From Parabacteroides chinchillae (GTDB lineage: Bacteria > Bacteroidota > Bacteroidia > Bacteroidales > Tannerellaceae), in contig NZ_FNVS01000001.1 in NCBI RefSeq assembly GCF_900108035.1, forward strand, positions 1 to 64,000: a stretch of DNA of 64,000 nucleotides. Direction: 5' to 3'. The notes below the pieces were generated by a model. That model saw nothing but the letters and a program-made list of their open reading frames with translations, had not been told where the DNA came from and did not search any database. Both the position numbers and the translations under genes were made by a program. Shown in pieces: positions 10,113 to 19,084 of this stretch. The stretch's first letter is position 1. Each line of letters starts with the position of its first letter.

Positions 10113-10169
10113 TTCCCGGTCATCCATTCAAAACATCTGGATGATTTTATAAAAAGATCCCGATGATTT
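10113..10169. repeat. 22-bp-period quasi-palindrome array, family A, copy 1 (3 units)
   Basis: Three 13-mers start exactly 22 bp apart: TTCCCGGTCATCC (10113), ATCTGGATGATTT (10135) and ATCCCGATGATTT (10157). The first unit is degenerate. The other two match the units of the arrays at 29284, 47755 and 59781. The array lies between the sigma54 enhancer sites and the regulator promoter. Confidence 0.7.
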
Positions 10170-10257
10170 TTTTGATTCACAGTTATGATTTTGAAAAGTC
10201 ATAATTATGAGTTTGTTTTTTGTTTAGCAGAATGGGAGTAATTCTGATAGTATACAT

Positions 10258-10265
10258 TATCTTTG
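10258..10265 (+). promoter_or_regulatory. -7 promoter box for the NtrC-type regulator gene
   Basis: TATCTTTG matches the Bacteroidetes -7 consensus TAnnTTTG and lies 27 bp before the ATG at 10293. No clean -33 TTTG is seen at the usual spacing, so the promoter may be weak or activated. Confidence 0.55.
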
Positions 10266-10292
10266 CCGTACTCATTACACTTAATATAATAA

Positions 10293-11636
10293 ATGGCAAA
10301 ACAAGGAACCATACTCGTTGTAGATGATAACAAAGGAATTCTTACAGCCGTACAAATGCTGCTGGGTACTTGCTTTGAAAAAGTAATCACAATCTCTACG
10401 CCCAATAAGATTAAATCGACATTACACGATGACCCCATAGACGTTGTATTACTGGATATGAATTTTAGTTCCGGTATTAATAACGGTAACGAAGGGCTTT
10501 TTTGGCTCTCGGAAATAAAAAAAGAATATCCATCCGTACAAGTTGTACTTTTTACGGCTTACGCAGATATAGATCTAGCTGTACGAGGCATTAAAGACGG
10601 TGCAACCGATTTTATCGTAAAACCGTGGGATAACGCCAAATTAATAGAAACATTACAAACTGCATACAACTTACGTTCGTCTAATCAGAAAAAAACAAAT
10701 GACAAGCAGCTCATATCAAAGGAAAGCGGTATGTTTTGGGGCGAAAGCAACGCCATGCAGCAACTGCGCATACTGATAGATAAAGTTGCAAAAACAGATG
10801 CCAATATTCTAATTACCGGAGAAAACGGTACAGGCAAAGAGATGCTGGCGAGGGAAATACATCTGCTTTCCAATAGAAAGAACGAAGCTATGGTACCTGT
10901 AGATATGGGAGCCATTACAGAAACATTATTTGAAAGTGAACTGTTTGGCCATGTAAAAGGTGCTTTTACGGATGCCCGTACCGATCGTTCGGGAAAGTTT
11001 GAAGTTGCCAATAACAGCACTTTGTTCCTTGACGAAATAGGCAACCTATCCTTTCACCTACAAGCTAAACTTCTGACAGCCCTGCAAAGAAGAAGTATTA
11101 TCCGCGTAGGAAGCAATACACCCATACCTGTTAATATACGTCTGATCTGCGCTACCAACAAGGATTTACAGGAAATGGTACAAAAAGAAGAATTCCGTGA
11201 AGACTTGCTTTATCGTATCAACACGATTCATGTTGAAATTCCTCCCCTGCGGGAACGTTTGGAAGATATTATACCATTAACTGAAATATTTCTTTCCAAA
11301 TATGGAAATCTCTATAGTAAACCTACTTTGCATCTGAGCAACGATGCACAAGAAAAACTAAAACAACAACCTTGGTTCGGAAATATCCGCGAATTGGAGC
11401 ACACCATTGAAAAAGCGGTTATTATCTGTGAAGGTGACACTTTAGATAGCAACGACTTTGATTTTCCCCGCAAAAAAGAGACGCAGACAAAAGAGATCAC
11501 CACATTAGAGGAAATGGAATATAACATGATAAAAAATGCTATGGACAAATTTGGAGGGAACCTGTCTTTAGTAGCCAACCAATTGGGAATCTCAAGACAA
11601 ACATTATATAATAAAATAAAGAGATACGAAATTTGA
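10293..11636 (+). CDS. Sigma54-dependent response regulator, NtrC family
   Basis: A 447-residue activator with three domains. The receiver (about 1-125) has the acidic pair DD at 11-12, phospho-acceptor D55 (VVLLDMNF) and conserved K110. The AAA+ domain (about 145-370) has Walker A GENGTGKE (176-183), the sigma54-contact loop as GAFTDA (223-228, a variant of GAFTGA), Walker B LFLDEIG and an arginine finger region. The Fis-type HTH is at the C-terminus (LVANQLGISRQTLYNKI). It is divergent from the sigma54-driven export operon and 51 bp upstream of a histidine kinase, so the three form a two-component-controlled efflux system. It likely binds the TGTC-N9-GACA sites at 10063-10100 and perhaps at 19085-19132. 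Confidence 0.95.
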   Translation: MAKQGTILVVDDNKGILTAVQMLLGTCFEKVITISTPNKIKSTLHDDPIDVVLLDMNFSSGINNGNEGLFWLSEIKKEYPSVQVVLFTAYADIDLAVRGIKDGATDFIVKPWDNAKLIETLQTAYNLRSSNQKKTNDKQLISKESGMFWGESNAMQQLRILIDKVAKTDANILITGENGTGKEMLAREIHLLSNRKNEAMVPVDMGAITETLFESELFGHVKGAFTDARTDRSGKFEVANNSTLFLDEIGNLSFHLQAKLLTALQRRSIIRVGSNTPIPVNIRLICATNKDLQEMVQKEEFREDLLYRINTIHVEIPPLRERLEDIIPLTEIFLSKYGNLYSKPTLHLSNDAQEKLKQQPWFGNIRELEHTIEKAVIICEGDTLDSNDFDFPRKKETQTKEITTLEEMEYNMIKNAMDKFGGNLSLVANQLGISRQTLYNKIKRYEI

Positions 11637-11687
11637 TTGGAAATTGAAATATAGCTTGTCATAATTTTCAACACCCGATTACCAGCG

Positions 11688-13004
11688 ATGCTAAAAGGTA
11701 TATATTATAGTCTTACATTCCGGCTTCTGTTACTGCTTATCACTACAGGAGCATTCACGTATTGTTGTCTGCAACAATACTGGGAATTTTGCATACTTAT
11801 CTGCATAGCATGGCTATATAGTATACAGATGATGCGCACGTTGTATAAACGTAATGCGCAAAAAATAGCATTTATGTTTGATGCTATAGACAATAGCGAC
11901 TATGCTTTCAAATATGCAACCAGCGGCCGTTCATCAAATGATAAAATGGTTAGCGAATCATTAAACCGCATCACTCAAATTCTGTTTCATGCCAAAGCCG
12001 AAGCGCTCCAAAAAGAAAAGTATTACGAACTTATCATGAACTCCGTCAATACGGGGATTTTAGTTATAGACGACAAAGGTGTTATATTTCAAACAAACAA
12101 CGAAGCTCTGCGTTTGCTCGGGCTAACTGTTTTTACTCATGTCAGACAGTTAGGACGTATTGATGAAGAATTAGAGCAAACCATATCGTCCGTGCTCCCC
12201 GGAGAGAAACACCAAATATCTTTTAATAACGAAAGAGGAACCGTACATCTTTCCTTGCGCGTATCTGAAATGACATTGCAGGAAAAACATGTCCGTATTA
12301 TTGCGCTTAATGACATTAACAGCGAACTGGACGAAAAAGAAATTGACTCGTGGATACGACTGACACGCGTATTGACACACGAAATTATGAACTCGGTAAC
12401 CCCTATGACTTCATTAAGCGACACTTTACTTTCCATCCATGGAGATGCCAATAAAGAAATCCGGAATGGTCTGGAAGTTATCAGTACAACAGGAAAAAGT
12501 TTAATTTCATTTGTTGAGTCATACCGTAAATTTACTCATATCCCAACTCCGCAACCCTCATTATTCTATATATCGAAGTTTGCAGACCGGATGGTGCAGC
12601 TTGCCCGGTACCACAACAATTATCCGAATATAAGCATTCGGATAGATGTCCAACCAACCGATTTAATTGTTTATGCCGATGAAAACCTCATTTCGCAAGT
12701 TGTTTTGAACCTACTTAAAAACGCCATGCAAGCAATTGGCCATGAACAAGAAAACGGTTTAATCGAATTAACAGCTTACTGTAATAAAGATGAAGCAGTA
12801 TTTATTGAAGTAAGCAACAATGGCCCTGCTATTCCTCCGGAAGAGGCCGAACATATTTTCATACCGTTCTTTACTACCAAAGAAGGCGGAAGCGGTATAG
12901 GACTTTCCATTTCCCGTCAGATTATGCGTTTATCGGGAGGAAGCATAACCCTGAAAAGTTCTCCTTCCACAAAAAAGACGACATTTATATTGATGTTTCC
13001 TTAA
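11688..13004 (+). CDS. Sensor histidine kinase, NtrB/NtrY-like, partner of the sigma54 activator
   Basis: A 438-residue kinase with two N-terminal membrane helices (about 8-50) and almost no periplasmic loop. A PAS-like domain follows (about 105-205, with NTGILVIDDKGVIFQTNNEALRLL at its start). The H-box is RLTRVLTHEIMNSVTPM, followed by an HATPase_c domain with N-box NLLKNAMQAIG, G1 and the G2 loop GGSGIGLSISRQIM. The lack of a periplasmic sensor suggests it senses a membrane or cytoplasmic cue. It lies 51 bp after the response regulator and is almost certainly its cognate kinase. Confidence 0.92.
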   Translation: MLKGIYYSLTFRLLLLLITTGAFTYCCLQQYWEFCILICIAWLYSIQMMRTLYKRNAQKIAFMFDAIDNSDYAFKYATSGRSSNDKMVSESLNRITQILFHAKAEALQKEKYYELIMNSVNTGILVIDDKGVIFQTNNEALRLLGLTVFTHVRQLGRIDEELEQTISSVLPGEKHQISFNNERGTVHLSLRVSEMTLQEKHVRIIALNDINSELDEKEIDSWIRLTRVLTHEIMNSVTPMTSLSDTLLSIHGDANKEIRNGLEVISTTGKSLISFVESYRKFTHIPTPQPSLFYISKFADRMVQLARYHNNYPNISIRIDVQPTDLIVYADENLISQVVLNLLKNAMQAIGHEQENGLIELTAYCNKDEAVFIEVSNNGPAIPPEEAEHIFIPFFTTKEGGSGIGLSISRQIMRLSGGSITLKSSPSTKKTTFILMFP

Positions 13005-13163
13005 CATATTTCCACTGATGAAATTTAATTTTCTCCCGGATGTGTTTTTTGTCTCTCTAATTTTACTCTAAGAAAAATAGCAAACTGTTGCCGATAAAAA
13101 GAATCAATAAACACTTAAAGATATTCAATAGCCTTATGTTATATAAAATTTAACAACAAATTT

Positions 13164-13171
13164 TACCTTTG
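13164..13171 (+). promoter_or_regulatory. -7 promoter box upstream of the Nramp gene
   Basis: TACCTTTG matches TAnnTTTG and lies 37 bp before the ATG at 13209. The -33 region is AT-rich without a clear TTTG. Confidence 0.5.
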
Positions 13172-13208
13172 CAGTGTTAGAAATCAAAAACAACTACATT
13201 TGAAAAAC

Positions 13209-14462
13209 ATGAATATACTTGACAAACTAAAGAAAAATCATCATCCCAGCTCAGGCGCATTAGATCTATTAAAATATATTGGTCCCGGACTTCTGGTTAC
13301 CGTTGGTTTCATTGACCCGGGAAACTGGGCAACCAATCTGGCAGCAGGTTCCGAATTTGGTTACGCATTGCTTTGGGTCGTAACCTTTTCTTCCATTATG
13401 CTGATCATTATACAACATAACGTAGCCCATTTAGGAATTGTCACCGGGCTTTGCCTTTCGGAAGCAACCAACAAATACCTGCCACGTATTCTGAGCCGCC
13501 CGATTCTAGGTTCAGCTATGCTGGCCAGTATTTCTACATCATTAGCAGAAATACTGGGGGGCGCAATCGCTTTGCGCATGTTGTTCAGTATTCCAATAAA
13601 AATCGGCTCTATAATCGTAACGGTTGCATGTATAGCCATGTTATTAAGCAATACATACAGCAAAATTGAAAGATGGATTATCATGTTTGTTTCCATCATC
13701 GGGCTATCATTCCTTTACGAACTTGCCTTGGTGGATGTACAATGGGGCGAAGCAATTCAAGGCTGGATAAAACCATCTTTCCCCGACAATTCGTTACTTA
13801 TTATCATGAGCGTATTAGGTGCTGTTGTAATGCCCCATAATCTTTTTCTGCACTCGGAAGTGATACAAAGCCGTGAATGGAACTTGGAAGACGAAACTGT
13901 CATCAAAAAACAGTTGAAGTATGAATTTTACGACACTTTATTATCTATGGTAATTGGCTGGGCTATCAACTCTGCTATGATTATACTGGCCGCAGCAACT
14001 TTCTTCAAGCAAAAAGTTGCTGTAAACGAACTGGATCAGGCACAACAATTACTAGTACCGCTAGTTGGTAGCAATGCTGGCGTTATTTTTGCAGCAGCTC
14101 TGTTATTAGCAGGTGTCTCTTCGACCATTACTTCAGGTATTGCCGGAGCCTCTATTTTTGCAGGATTCTATGGAGAACCATACAATCATAGCGATCTGCA
14201 CTCCAAGTTGGGTGTATTGCTATCCTTCCTTCCTGCTCTACTTATCATATTTGTGATCGGAGACCCGTTTAAAGGATTGATTATATCACAAATGTTCCTG
14301 AGTGTTCAGTTACCGATAACTGTTTTTACACAAGTCTATCTGACTTCCAACAAAAAAGTTATGGGAGTTTATGCAAACAGCCGTTCCACTATGGTTATTT
14401 TACTACTGCTGGGCGCAATGGTAACAATACTGAATATTGCATTGCTTATCAGTCTCTTTTAG
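13209..14462 (+). CDS. Nramp-family divalent metal transporter
   Basis: A 417-residue inner-membrane transporter with about 11 helices. The helix-1 metal-site motif is [18 protein letters not shown], and the helix-6 motif appears as [18 protein letters not shown] with the key MPHN (A/M-P-H). Both are hallmarks of Mn2+/Fe2+-proton symporters (MntH/NRAMP). I chose ATG 13209 ([12 protein letters not shown]); an in-frame TTG lies 9 bp upstream. It stands alone downstream of the two-component system with its own -7 box. Its last codons overlap the tail of a DedA remnant on the other strand. Confidence 0.92.
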   Translation: MNILDKLKKNHHPSSGALDLLKYIGPGLLVTVGFIDPGNWATNLAAGSEFGYALLWVVTFSSIMLIIIQHNVAHLGIVTGLCLSEATNKYLPRILSRPILGSAMLASISTSLAEILGGAIALRMLFSIPIKIGSIIVTVACIAMLLSNTYSKIERWIIMFVSIIGLSFLYELALVDVQWGEAIQGWIKPSFPDNSLLIIMSVLGAVVMPHNLFLHSEVIQSREWNLEDETVIKKQLKYEFYDTLLSMVIGWAINSAMIILAAATFFKQKVAVNELDQAQQLLVPLVGSNAGVIFAAALLLAGVSSTITSGIAGASIFAGFYGEPYNHSDLHSKLGVLLSFLPALLIIFVIGDPFKGLIISQMFLSVQLPITVFTQVYLTSNKKVMGVYANSRSTMVILLLLGAMVTILNIALLISLF

Positions 14463-14620
14463 CTTTCAGTTTATTCCGGAGTATTTCAATTATACCAGGT
14501 AAAACAGAAACAGAAACAGAAACAAAAATAATAATAACAATAAGCAATTCGAGATTTTCTTGCACAATCTCCAATCCGCCAAAGAAATAACCGGCATAGG
14601 AAAATAATGTAACCAATATC
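14449..14620 (-). pseudogene. DedA-family membrane protein, C-terminal remnant
   Basis: The minus strand from about 14620 to the stop at 14451-14449 encodes about 55 residues without a usable start. Key segments are [20 protein letters not shown] and [18 protein letters not shown]. They resemble the C-terminus of DedA (SNARE-associated) proteins, which typically read GYFFGn-p-VKeNf...SVLPgviEflr. An in-frame TAG precedes the fragment, and nothing DedA-like is seen upstream on this strand. A (GTTTCT)-type triplication near 14505-14525 inserts an extra SVSV, which suggests slippage in a non-functional gene. DedA proteins are proposed undecaprenyl-phosphate flippases. Confidence 0.7.
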
Positions 14621-14686
14621 TATTATTAATTAAGCAGCAAATATAGGAAAAAGGAGGCATCATTATGTAAGCAGCAAAGAATTCAT

Positions 14687-14694
14687 TACCTTTG
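14687..14694 (+). promoter_or_regulatory. -7 promoter box of glnS
   Basis: TACCTTTG fits TAnnTTTG. It predicts a transcription start near 14701 and a leader of about 22 nt before the ATG at 14723. Confidence 0.6.
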
Positions 14695-14722
14695 TTCCCT
14701 TATTGGAAAAATACATAATAAT

Positions 14723-16465
14723 ATGAGCGACATCAGTACAAACGAAGAAGAAGGTAAAAAAAGCTTGAACTTCATTGAAGCAATGGTTGAAAAAGATTTG
14801 GCTGAAGGTAAAAACGGAGGACGCGTACAGACTCGTTTCCCGCCGGAGCCGAACGGCTATCTTCATATCGGACATGCCAAAGCTATTTGTCTGGACTTTG
14901 GTATTGCAGAACGCCATAACGGCGTGTGCAACCTCCGCTTCGACGATACCAATCCTGTGAAGGAAGATATGGAATATGTTGACTGCATTATGGAAGACAT
15001 CAAATGGCTGGGGTTCCATTGGAACGAAATATATTATGCCTCCGATTACTTCCAACAATTGTGGGATTTCGCCATACAATTGATCAAAGAAGGAAAGGCC
15101 TATGTTGATGAACAAAGTGCCGAACTGATCGCCCAACAAAAAGGAACTCCCACACAACCGGGAACCAATAGTCCGTATCGTGACCGCCCGATAGAAGAAA
15201 ATATGCAACTATTCTTGAAAATGAACAGCGGCGAGCTGGAGGAAGGTTCAATGGTATTGCGTGCCAAAATAGACATGGCAAACCCCAATATGCATTTTCG
15301 TGATCCGATTATTTACCGTATCATCAAGACTCCGCACCATCGTACGGGTGATAAATGGAAAGCTTATCCGATGTATGACTTTGCACACGGACAAAGCGAT
15401 TATTTTGAAGGGGTTACACACTCATTATGTACATTGGAGTTTGTACCTCACCGTCCGTTATACGACTTATTCATTGATTGGTTGAAAGAAGGTAAAGATT
15501 TGGACGACAATCGCCCGCATCAGACAGAGTTTAACAAACTGAACCTGAATTACACGTTAATGAGCAAACGTAATCTGCTGATTCTGGTAAAAGAAGGATT
15601 AGTGAACGGTTGGGATGACCCGCGTATGCCTACTATCTGCGCATTCCGTCGACGTGGTTATTCTCCGGAATCGATACGTAAATTTGTAGACAAAATAGGT
15701 TACACTACATATGATGCCCTGAATGACTTCGCCCTGCTTGAAAGTGCCGTTCGCGATGATCTGAATGCACGTTCAACCCGTGTATCCGCTGTTATCAATC
15801 CGGTAAAACTAATCATCACCAATTATCCGGAAGGACAAGTGGAAGAGATGGAAGCAATCAATAATCCGGAAGATCAGTCGGCAGGAAGCCATCACATTGA
15901 ATTCAGCCGCGAACTATGGATGGAACGTGATGACTTTATGGAAGATGCACCGAAAAACTACTTCCGAATGACACCTGGGCAGGAAGTTCGTTTAAAAAAT
16001 GCATACATCGTAAAATGCACAGGTTGTAAGAAGAATGATAACGGTGAAATCGTAGAGGTATATTGCGAATATGATCCGAACACCAAAAGCGGCATGCCTG
16101 ACAGCAACCGTAAGGTAAAGGGTACATTACACTGGGTAAGCTGTGCACATTGCCTACCTGCCGAAGTGCGCTTATACGACCGTCTGTGGAAAGTAGAAAA
16201 TCCGCGTGACGAACTAATTGCTATACGAGAAGCAAAGGATTGCTCTGTCTTAGACGCAATGAAGGAAATGATCAATCCGGACTCTTTAAAAATATTGACA
16301 AATTGTTATGTAGAGAAATACCTGGCAAATGCTAAGCCTTTGGATTATCTACAATTCCAACGTATCGGTTATTTTAATGTAGATAAAGATTCTACACCTC
16401 AAAATCTGATCTTCAACCGCACTGTATCTCTGAAAGATACATGGTCGAAAATCAAAACTAAATAA
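14723..16465 (+). CDS. glnS: Glutaminyl-tRNA synthetase
   Basis: A 580-residue class I synthetase that charges tRNA-Gln. The signature PEPNGYLHIGHAKAI (HIGH motif, about 35-50) and the KMSKR-type loop LMSKRNLL (about 278-285) are intact. The Rossmann core is followed by the anticodon-binding beta-barrel domains. GlnRS and GluRS share this fold; the PNGYLHIGHAK form and the C-terminal barrels favour GlnRS. An insertion with four cysteines (VKCTGCKKND and VSCAHC, about 430-480) looks like a metal-binding module, which some bacterial GlnRS carry. Confidence 0.95.
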   Translation: MSDISTNEEEGKKSLNFIEAMVEKDLAEGKNGGRVQTRFPPEPNGYLHIGHAKAICLDFGIAERHNGVCNLRFDDTNPVKEDMEYVDCIMEDIKWLGFHWNEIYYASDYFQQLWDFAIQLIKEGKAYVDEQSAELIAQQKGTPTQPGTNSPYRDRPIEENMQLFLKMNSGELEEGSMVLRAKIDMANPNMHFRDPIIYRIIKTPHHRTGDKWKAYPMYDFAHGQSDYFEGVTHSLCTLEFVPHRPLYDLFIDWLKEGKDLDDNRPHQTEFNKLNLNYTLMSKRNLLILVKEGLVNGWDDPRMPTICAFRRRGYSPESIRKFVDKIGYTTYDALNDFALLESAVRDDLNARSTRVSAVINPVKLIITNYPEGQVEEMEAINNPEDQSAGSHHIEFSRELWMERDDFMEDAPKNYFRMTPGQEVRLKNAYIVKCTGCKKNDNGEIVEVYCEYDPNTKSGMPDSNRKVKGTLHWVSCAHCLPAEVRLYDRLWKVENPRDELIAIREAKDCSVLDAMKEMINPDSLKILTNCYVEKYLANAKPLDYLQFQRIGYFNVDKDSTPQNLIFNRTVSLKDTWSKIKTK

Positions 16466-16484
16466 AAATGATGAGTCAATTCTT

Positions 16485-16529
16485 CAATATGCCAATGTAC
16501 CAATAATAACTTTATTGGCATATTGGCAT
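16485..16529 (+). terminator. Hairpin downstream of glnS
   Basis: CAATATGCCAAT (16485-16496) is complementary to ATTGGCATATTG (16514-16525), giving a 12-bp stem around a 17-nt loop that can extend with internal pairing. It is followed by only a short T-run, so termination may be partial before the TPR gene. Confidence 0.55.
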
Positions 16530-16547
16530 TTAACTAAATATTAAGAC

Positions 16548-17996
16548 ATGAAAAAAGACGATATCTCACGCTTATTGCAACGTTATCTGGATACTCGTGA
16601 TTCAGGCAAAGAACCTTATTTTGATGCCGACGAGATTGATGATTTGCTTGAAAGCTTTGAAGAGTCTGACGATTACGCCTACTATGATGAAATACTAGAG
16701 CTTGGCCTAAAACTTCATCCAAACAATACAACCCTGAAAATCAGAGAATGTAGGCGATATGCATATAACGATAATTACGAAGAAGCCTTAGCACTCATCG
16801 AAAACATTGGTGAAACGAATAATGAAGACCTGGATATTCTACGAATCGAATGTTATTGCTATACAGATCAATCGGAGAAAGCTATTAAATTCGCTAAAGA
16901 TCTTATTTCAAATGACTGCGAATATTCTGAAGCCATCTTCGAATGCATTATACCAATATTGAACGATCTGGATTTCCAGAAAGAAGCCCGTGAACTTCTG
17001 GAGCTTGGTTTAACAATCTTTCCAGATAACCAACTTCTTAAAAATGAATTATGTTTTTTATTGGAAGCCGAAGGAAAAATACAGGAAGCAATTGATATAT
17101 GCAACGAATTAATAGATAAGAATCCATATTCCAATGATTACTGGTTCACATTGGGACGTTTATATTCCATGATTCCTGATTATGACAAGGCTATCGAAGC
17201 ATTTGACTTTGCTCTTACCTGTGATGATTCGGATCCTGAATTAAAAGTATTAAGAGGATACTGCCTCTATATGAACGAGAATTACGAAAAAGCACTGGAA
17301 GCATACAAGGAAGTAATAGACAGCGAATCTTTTTACAGGGTAAAACCTCTTATGGCTGAGTGCTATGTTAAATTGGAAAGGTTTGATGAAGGCTATAAAT
17401 TATTAAAAGAAATTCTAAAGCAAACCGATACAGAAAAGGATCCTTCTGTCTACGTAAACTTTATCCGTTGCTGTCTGGAAACCGAAAGGGAGAAAGAAGC
17501 TACATCCATGTTGAATAAAACAATCAAACTTTTTCCTGATAATGTACGGATACTGTCCCTTTTGGCTCTTACCTATCTGGAAAATGATCATGAAGAACAA
17601 GCACTACAAATAACCGACTATTTGTTCAAAGCTATTGACTCTGCAGAAGAAGAAGGTACTAAAGAAGGATGTGACAGCCTTTTACGGGCAGGTCAATATT
17701 TATACCTGAAAGGTGATATAGAAAAAGCATTACTCTATTACAAAAAGATCTTACAACGGAACCCGGATATACCTCATATGAATATCCACATGGCTATGGC
17801 TTATTTATCATTGGGAGATATCAAGAGATTTCAGGAATATTATGAACAAACATCTCCTGTGGAAATGATGAATTTCCTGAAAAAATCAGGTATAAACCTT
17901 GATAAAATAGATTTGAACAATCCGTTTATCAGCCGCCACATTCCGCCGGAAGACCTTGCAAAAGAATTTTTAAAAAACAAAGACAACAGTAACTAA
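16548..17996 (+). CDS. Tetratricopeptide-repeat protein
   Basis: A 482-residue soluble protein made almost wholly of TPR-like helical pairs from about residue 35 to 430. Clear units include PYSNDYWFTLGRLYSMIPDY and the following DKAIEAFDFALTCDDSDPEL. It is very acidic and has no signal peptide, so it is cytoplasmic. Proteins of this type are protein-interaction scaffolds; no specific partner can be read from sequence. The DUF368 transporter gene starts 14 bp downstream, so the two are probably co-transcribed. Confidence 0.85.
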   Translation: MKKDDISRLLQRYLDTRDSGKEPYFDADEIDDLLESFEESDDYAYYDEILELGLKLHPNNTTLKIRECRRYAYNDNYEEALALIENIGETNNEDLDILRIECYCYTDQSEKAIKFAKDLISNDCEYSEAIFECIIPILNDLDFQKEARELLELGLTIFPDNQLLKNELCFLLEAEGKIQEAIDICNELIDKNPYSNDYWFTLGRLYSMIPDYDKAIEAFDFALTCDDSDPELKVLRGYCLYMNENYEKALEAYKEVIDSESFYRVKPLMAECYVKLERFDEGYKLLKEILKQTDTEKDPSVYVNFIRCCLETEREKEATSMLNKTIKLFPDNVRILSLLALTYLENDHEEQALQITDYLFKAIDSAEEEGTKEGCDSLLRAGQYLYLKGDIEKALLYYKKILQRNPDIPHMNIHMAMAYLSLGDIKRFQEYYEQTSPVEMMNFLKKSGINLDKIDLNNPFISRHIPPEDLAKEFLKNKDNSN

Positions 17997-18010
17997 CAAA
18001 TTAATTAAAA

Positions 18011-18922
18011 ATGGACAGAAATCTAAAAGACTACGGTCTCTTGGTTCTTAAAGGCATGGGAATGGGCGCAGCAGATGTAGTACCCGGTGTCTCAGGAGGT
18101 ACAATAGCCTTTATTGTTGGTATTTACGAGGAACTGATCAATTCTATCAAAAGTATCAATGGAACTTCTTTAAAATTATTATTTACAGGAAAAATTGCCG
18201 CTTTCTGGAAAGCGATCAATGCAAACTTCCTGTTGTCTATTGTTGCAGGTATCGGCATCAGTATATTCTCATTAGCCAAGCTTATCACCTATTTATTGAT
18301 TTACCATCCTATTTTAGTTTGGGCATTCTTCTTTGGCTTGGTGTTAGCCTCAACCTGGTTTGTTGCTAAAGATATCAAACAGTGGAATTGGAAAACCATC
18401 CTGAGTTTCATCATCGGAGCTATTATTGCTTATTATATAACTGTTGCGACACCTGCTGAAACATCCAACAGCCTGCCTTTCATCTTCCTTAGTGGAGCAA
18501 TAGCCATCTGTGCCATGATATTACCAGGTATTTCCGGCAGTTTTATTCTTGTATTGATGGGAAAATATTTCTATATAATGGAAGCTGTAAAGACATTCAA
18601 TATTCCGATAATGCTTACATTCATCTGTGGAGCAATCATAGGTATCACTTCTTTTTCAAGAGTATTGTCTTTTGCTCTACGTAAATTCCACGATATTACA
18701 ATTTCCGTATTAGCAGGATTTATGCTAGGTTCGCTTAATAAAGTATGGCCATGGAAAGAAATAATAGAAACTTATACCGACAGCCACGGTGAAATCAAAC
18801 CATTGATAGAAGCTAATATTATGCCCAATCAATTAGTATGGGAAGCTATAGGTTTGATGATACTTGGATTTGCATTGGTTTATTTTCTCGAAAAATTATC
18901 AATGAAAGGAACAAAAGCATAA
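18011..18922 (+). CDS. DUF368 membrane protein (polyprenyl-phosphate transporter family)
   Basis: A 303-residue polytopic membrane protein with about 8-9 helices. The family motifs GMGAADVVPGVSGGTIAFIVGIYEE near the N-terminus and CAMILPGISGSFILVLMGKYF in the middle are conserved inverted-repeat halves with PG(V/I)SG. DUF368 proteins have been linked to recycling of undecaprenyl phosphate across the membrane (PopT-type), a role shared with DedA proteins. A decayed DedA fragment lies 3.4 kb upstream. The gene follows the TPR gene by 14 bp. Confidence 0.88.
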   Translation: MDRNLKDYGLLVLKGMGMGAADVVPGVSGGTIAFIVGIYEELINSIKSINGTSLKLLFTGKIAAFWKAINANFLLSIVAGIGISIFSLAKLITYLLIYHPILVWAFFFGLVLASTWFVAKDIKQWNWKTILSFIIGAIIAYYITVATPAETSNSLPFIFLSGAIAICAMILPGISGSFILVLMGKYFYIMEAVKTFNIPIMLTFICGAIIGITSFSRVLSFALRKFHDITISVLAGFMLGSLNKVWPWKEIIETYTDSHGEIKPLIEANIMPNQLVWEAIGLMILGFALVYFLEKLSMKGTKA

Positions 18923-18924
18923 TA

Positions 18925-19004
18925 TAAAAACCTCTCTCTTATACTCACGTACCAGAGAGAGGACTGTTTCTCTTTAGAGAAACCATCAATTATGTTTTAA
19001 ACTT
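18925..19004 (-). ncRNA. Candidate sigma54-dependent small RNA (about 80 nt)
   Basis: A predicted minus-strand transcript from a start near 19004, set by the sigma54 promoter at 19014-19033. It contains a perfect 8-bp hairpin (GTTTCTCT/AGAGAAAC, 18966-18983) and a 9-bp hairpin (CCTCTCTCT/AGAGAGAGG, 18931-18962) followed on this strand by TTTTT (18930-18926), which fits an intrinsic terminator. The T-tract exists only on the minus strand, so the hairpin is not simply the plus-strand terminator of the DUF368 gene. No ORF of useful length fits. The whole unit is intergenic. Its existence as an RNA is inference. Confidence 0.6.
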
Positions 19005-19013
19005 CATTGTTTA

Positions 19014-19033
19014 TAGCAAATAGTATGCCAAAA
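19014..19033 (-). promoter_or_regulatory. Sigma54 (-24/-12) promoter facing no coding gene
   Basis: The minus strand reads TTTTGGCATACTATTTGCTA, with GG (19029-19028) and GC (19017-19016) exactly 10 nt apart. It matches the tolC-operon promoter at 16 of 20 positions. The predicted start is near 19004. Downstream on this strand is only the hairpin and T-tract region at 18925-18983. Confidence 0.85.
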
Positions 19034-19084
19034 CATATAACACACTATCATACAACAAAGTAAATATATATTCACTTTTTTTAT

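Larger units (their letters stand above)
9965..10292. other. Divergent intergenic region between tolC and the sigma54 activator
   Basis: This 328-bp stretch holds no gene. From left to right it contains the minus-strand sigma54 promoter, two TGTC-N9-GACA sites, a three-unit 22-bp-period array (10113-10169), a small inverted repeat TTATGA/TCATAA (10183-10204) and a -7 box TATCTTTG (10258-10265) for the regulator gene. Confidence 0.7.

Noticed and set aside
16510-16532. TTGGCATATTGGCA resembling a sigma54 promoter
   Set aside because: GG is not followed by GC after 10 nt, and the bases are one arm of the glnS hairpin.
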